Assembly: GCA_022564935.1 (NCBI GenBank)
Contig: JADFKM010000016.1
Location: 1 to 33,775 of the forward strand
Direction of reading: 5' to 3'
From: Candidatus Dadabacteria bacterium
GTDB lineage: Bacteria > Desulfobacterota_D > UBA1144 > Nemesobacterales > JADFKM01
DNA: 33,775 nt
Shown: piece by piece, positions 33,388 to 33,775 of the stretch
Layout: each line of letters opens with the position of its first letter
How positions within the stretch are numbered: position 1 is the stretch's first letter
The notes under the pieces: generated by a model
Databases searched by the model: none
Seen by the model: only the letters and a program-made list of their open reading frames with translations
Told to the model about the DNA's origin: nothing
Made by a program: the position numbers and the translations under genes

Positions 33388-33775
33388 ATGAATTACCAGT
33401 TCTACAATGTGAGGGAAGAAGGCGGAGTGGGGGTGGTGGAGCTTAACCGCCCGCCGGTGAATGCGTTCACGCTGGACATGGTGAAGGAGCTTGGCAAGGT
33501 TATTGAGAACATATCGTTCAATGAGAGTATCAGGGCGGTCGTGATAACCGGAAACAAGAAGTTTTTTTCCACAGGTGCCGATATAGAGCTAATGAATAAG
33601 GGTGGCTGGCTGTATTTGAAGGAGCTTGTTGAGGAGGGCCAGAGGGTGTTCGAGAAGATAGAGACCCTTCCCTACATCGTTGTCGCCGCCATAGACGGCT
33701 ACTGCCTCGGCGGGGGCTTTGAGCTGGCGCTTGCTTGCGACAGGAGGGTAATGAGCGAGGAGGGGGCCTCGGTGG
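33388..33775 (+). CDS. Enoyl-CoA hydratase/isomerase family protein (3' part beyond window)
   Basis: The 129 codons seen start at an ATG with GGAAGGAG 7 nt upstream; the ATG at 33384 is out of frame. This is a crotonase fold: LNRPPVNAFTLDMV opening, oxyanion-hole FSTGADIEL, the second anion-hole stretch GYCLGGGFELALACD with the catalytic Glu, and a typical spacing between them. It could be a single-domain hydratase or the N-terminal half of a FadB-like multifunctional enzyme; length decides. Substrate is not determined. Confidence 0.88.
   Translation, partial: MNYQFYNVREEGGVGVVELNRPPVNAFTLDMVKELGKVIENISFNESIRAVVITGNKKFFSTGADIELMNKGGWLYLKELVEEGQRVFEKIETLPYIVVAAIDGYCLGGGFELALACDRRVMSEEGASV

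Overview
The window is an ordinary, gene-dense chromosomal segment of a Gram-negative bacterium. Lipoprotein signals, a TPR lipoprotein, a possible myxosortase-type C-terminal signal, a futalosine menaquinone enzyme (MqnC) and an HPr/Enzyme I pair without sugar permeases fit a deltaproteobacterial-grade lineage (Desulfobacterota, Myxococcota or a related candidate phylum). The sequence alone does not allow a firmer assignment. Many intergenic regions carry well-formed sigma70-type promoters, so transcription units can be proposed with some confidence.

Left part (1-5,250): the tail of an operon of small membrane proteins with a terminator, then a leftward three-gene unit. That unit holds a nucleotidyltransferase, a fused nucleotidyltransferase-like/CDP-alcohol phosphotransferase and a GT4 glycosyltransferase, and it probably makes a phosphodiester-linked polar compound or head group. 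A gene-free stretch leads to tRNA-Cys(GCA) and tRNA-Leu(UAA).

Central part (5,250-16,950): a five-LysM NlpC/P60 peptidoglycan hydrolase; xerC-hslV-hslU, whose promoter abuts the xerC ATG and suggests a leaderless transcript; an overlapping argB-argD-argF operon; convergent uvrC; a small exported protein; and a rightward CysA2-type sulfurtransferase followed by SufE. Next comes a gap holding what looks like the C-terminal remnant of a Roadblock/LC7 gene.

Right part (17,500-29,650, almost all leftward): thrC-moaD-pfkB, in which a ubiquitin-like sulfur carrier overlaps a threonine-synthase-like PLP enzyme; ptsH-ptsI; a DUF4292/LolB-like lipoprotein; two tandem paralogous secreted proteins that share a large N-terminal domain but end in different Cys-rich tails, one with a GGGGGC/hydrophobic/Arg sorting-like signal; and a transglutaminase plus TPR lipoprotein pair.

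The last 4 kb has mqnC, two adjacent unknown genes, a stand-alone FIST-domain protein and the start of an enoyl-CoA hydratase-type gene. The best candidates for new biology are the thrC-moaD-pfkB unit, the paralogous tail-swapped secreted proteins, and the fused CDP-alcohol phosphotransferase with a degenerate nucleotidyltransferase half.
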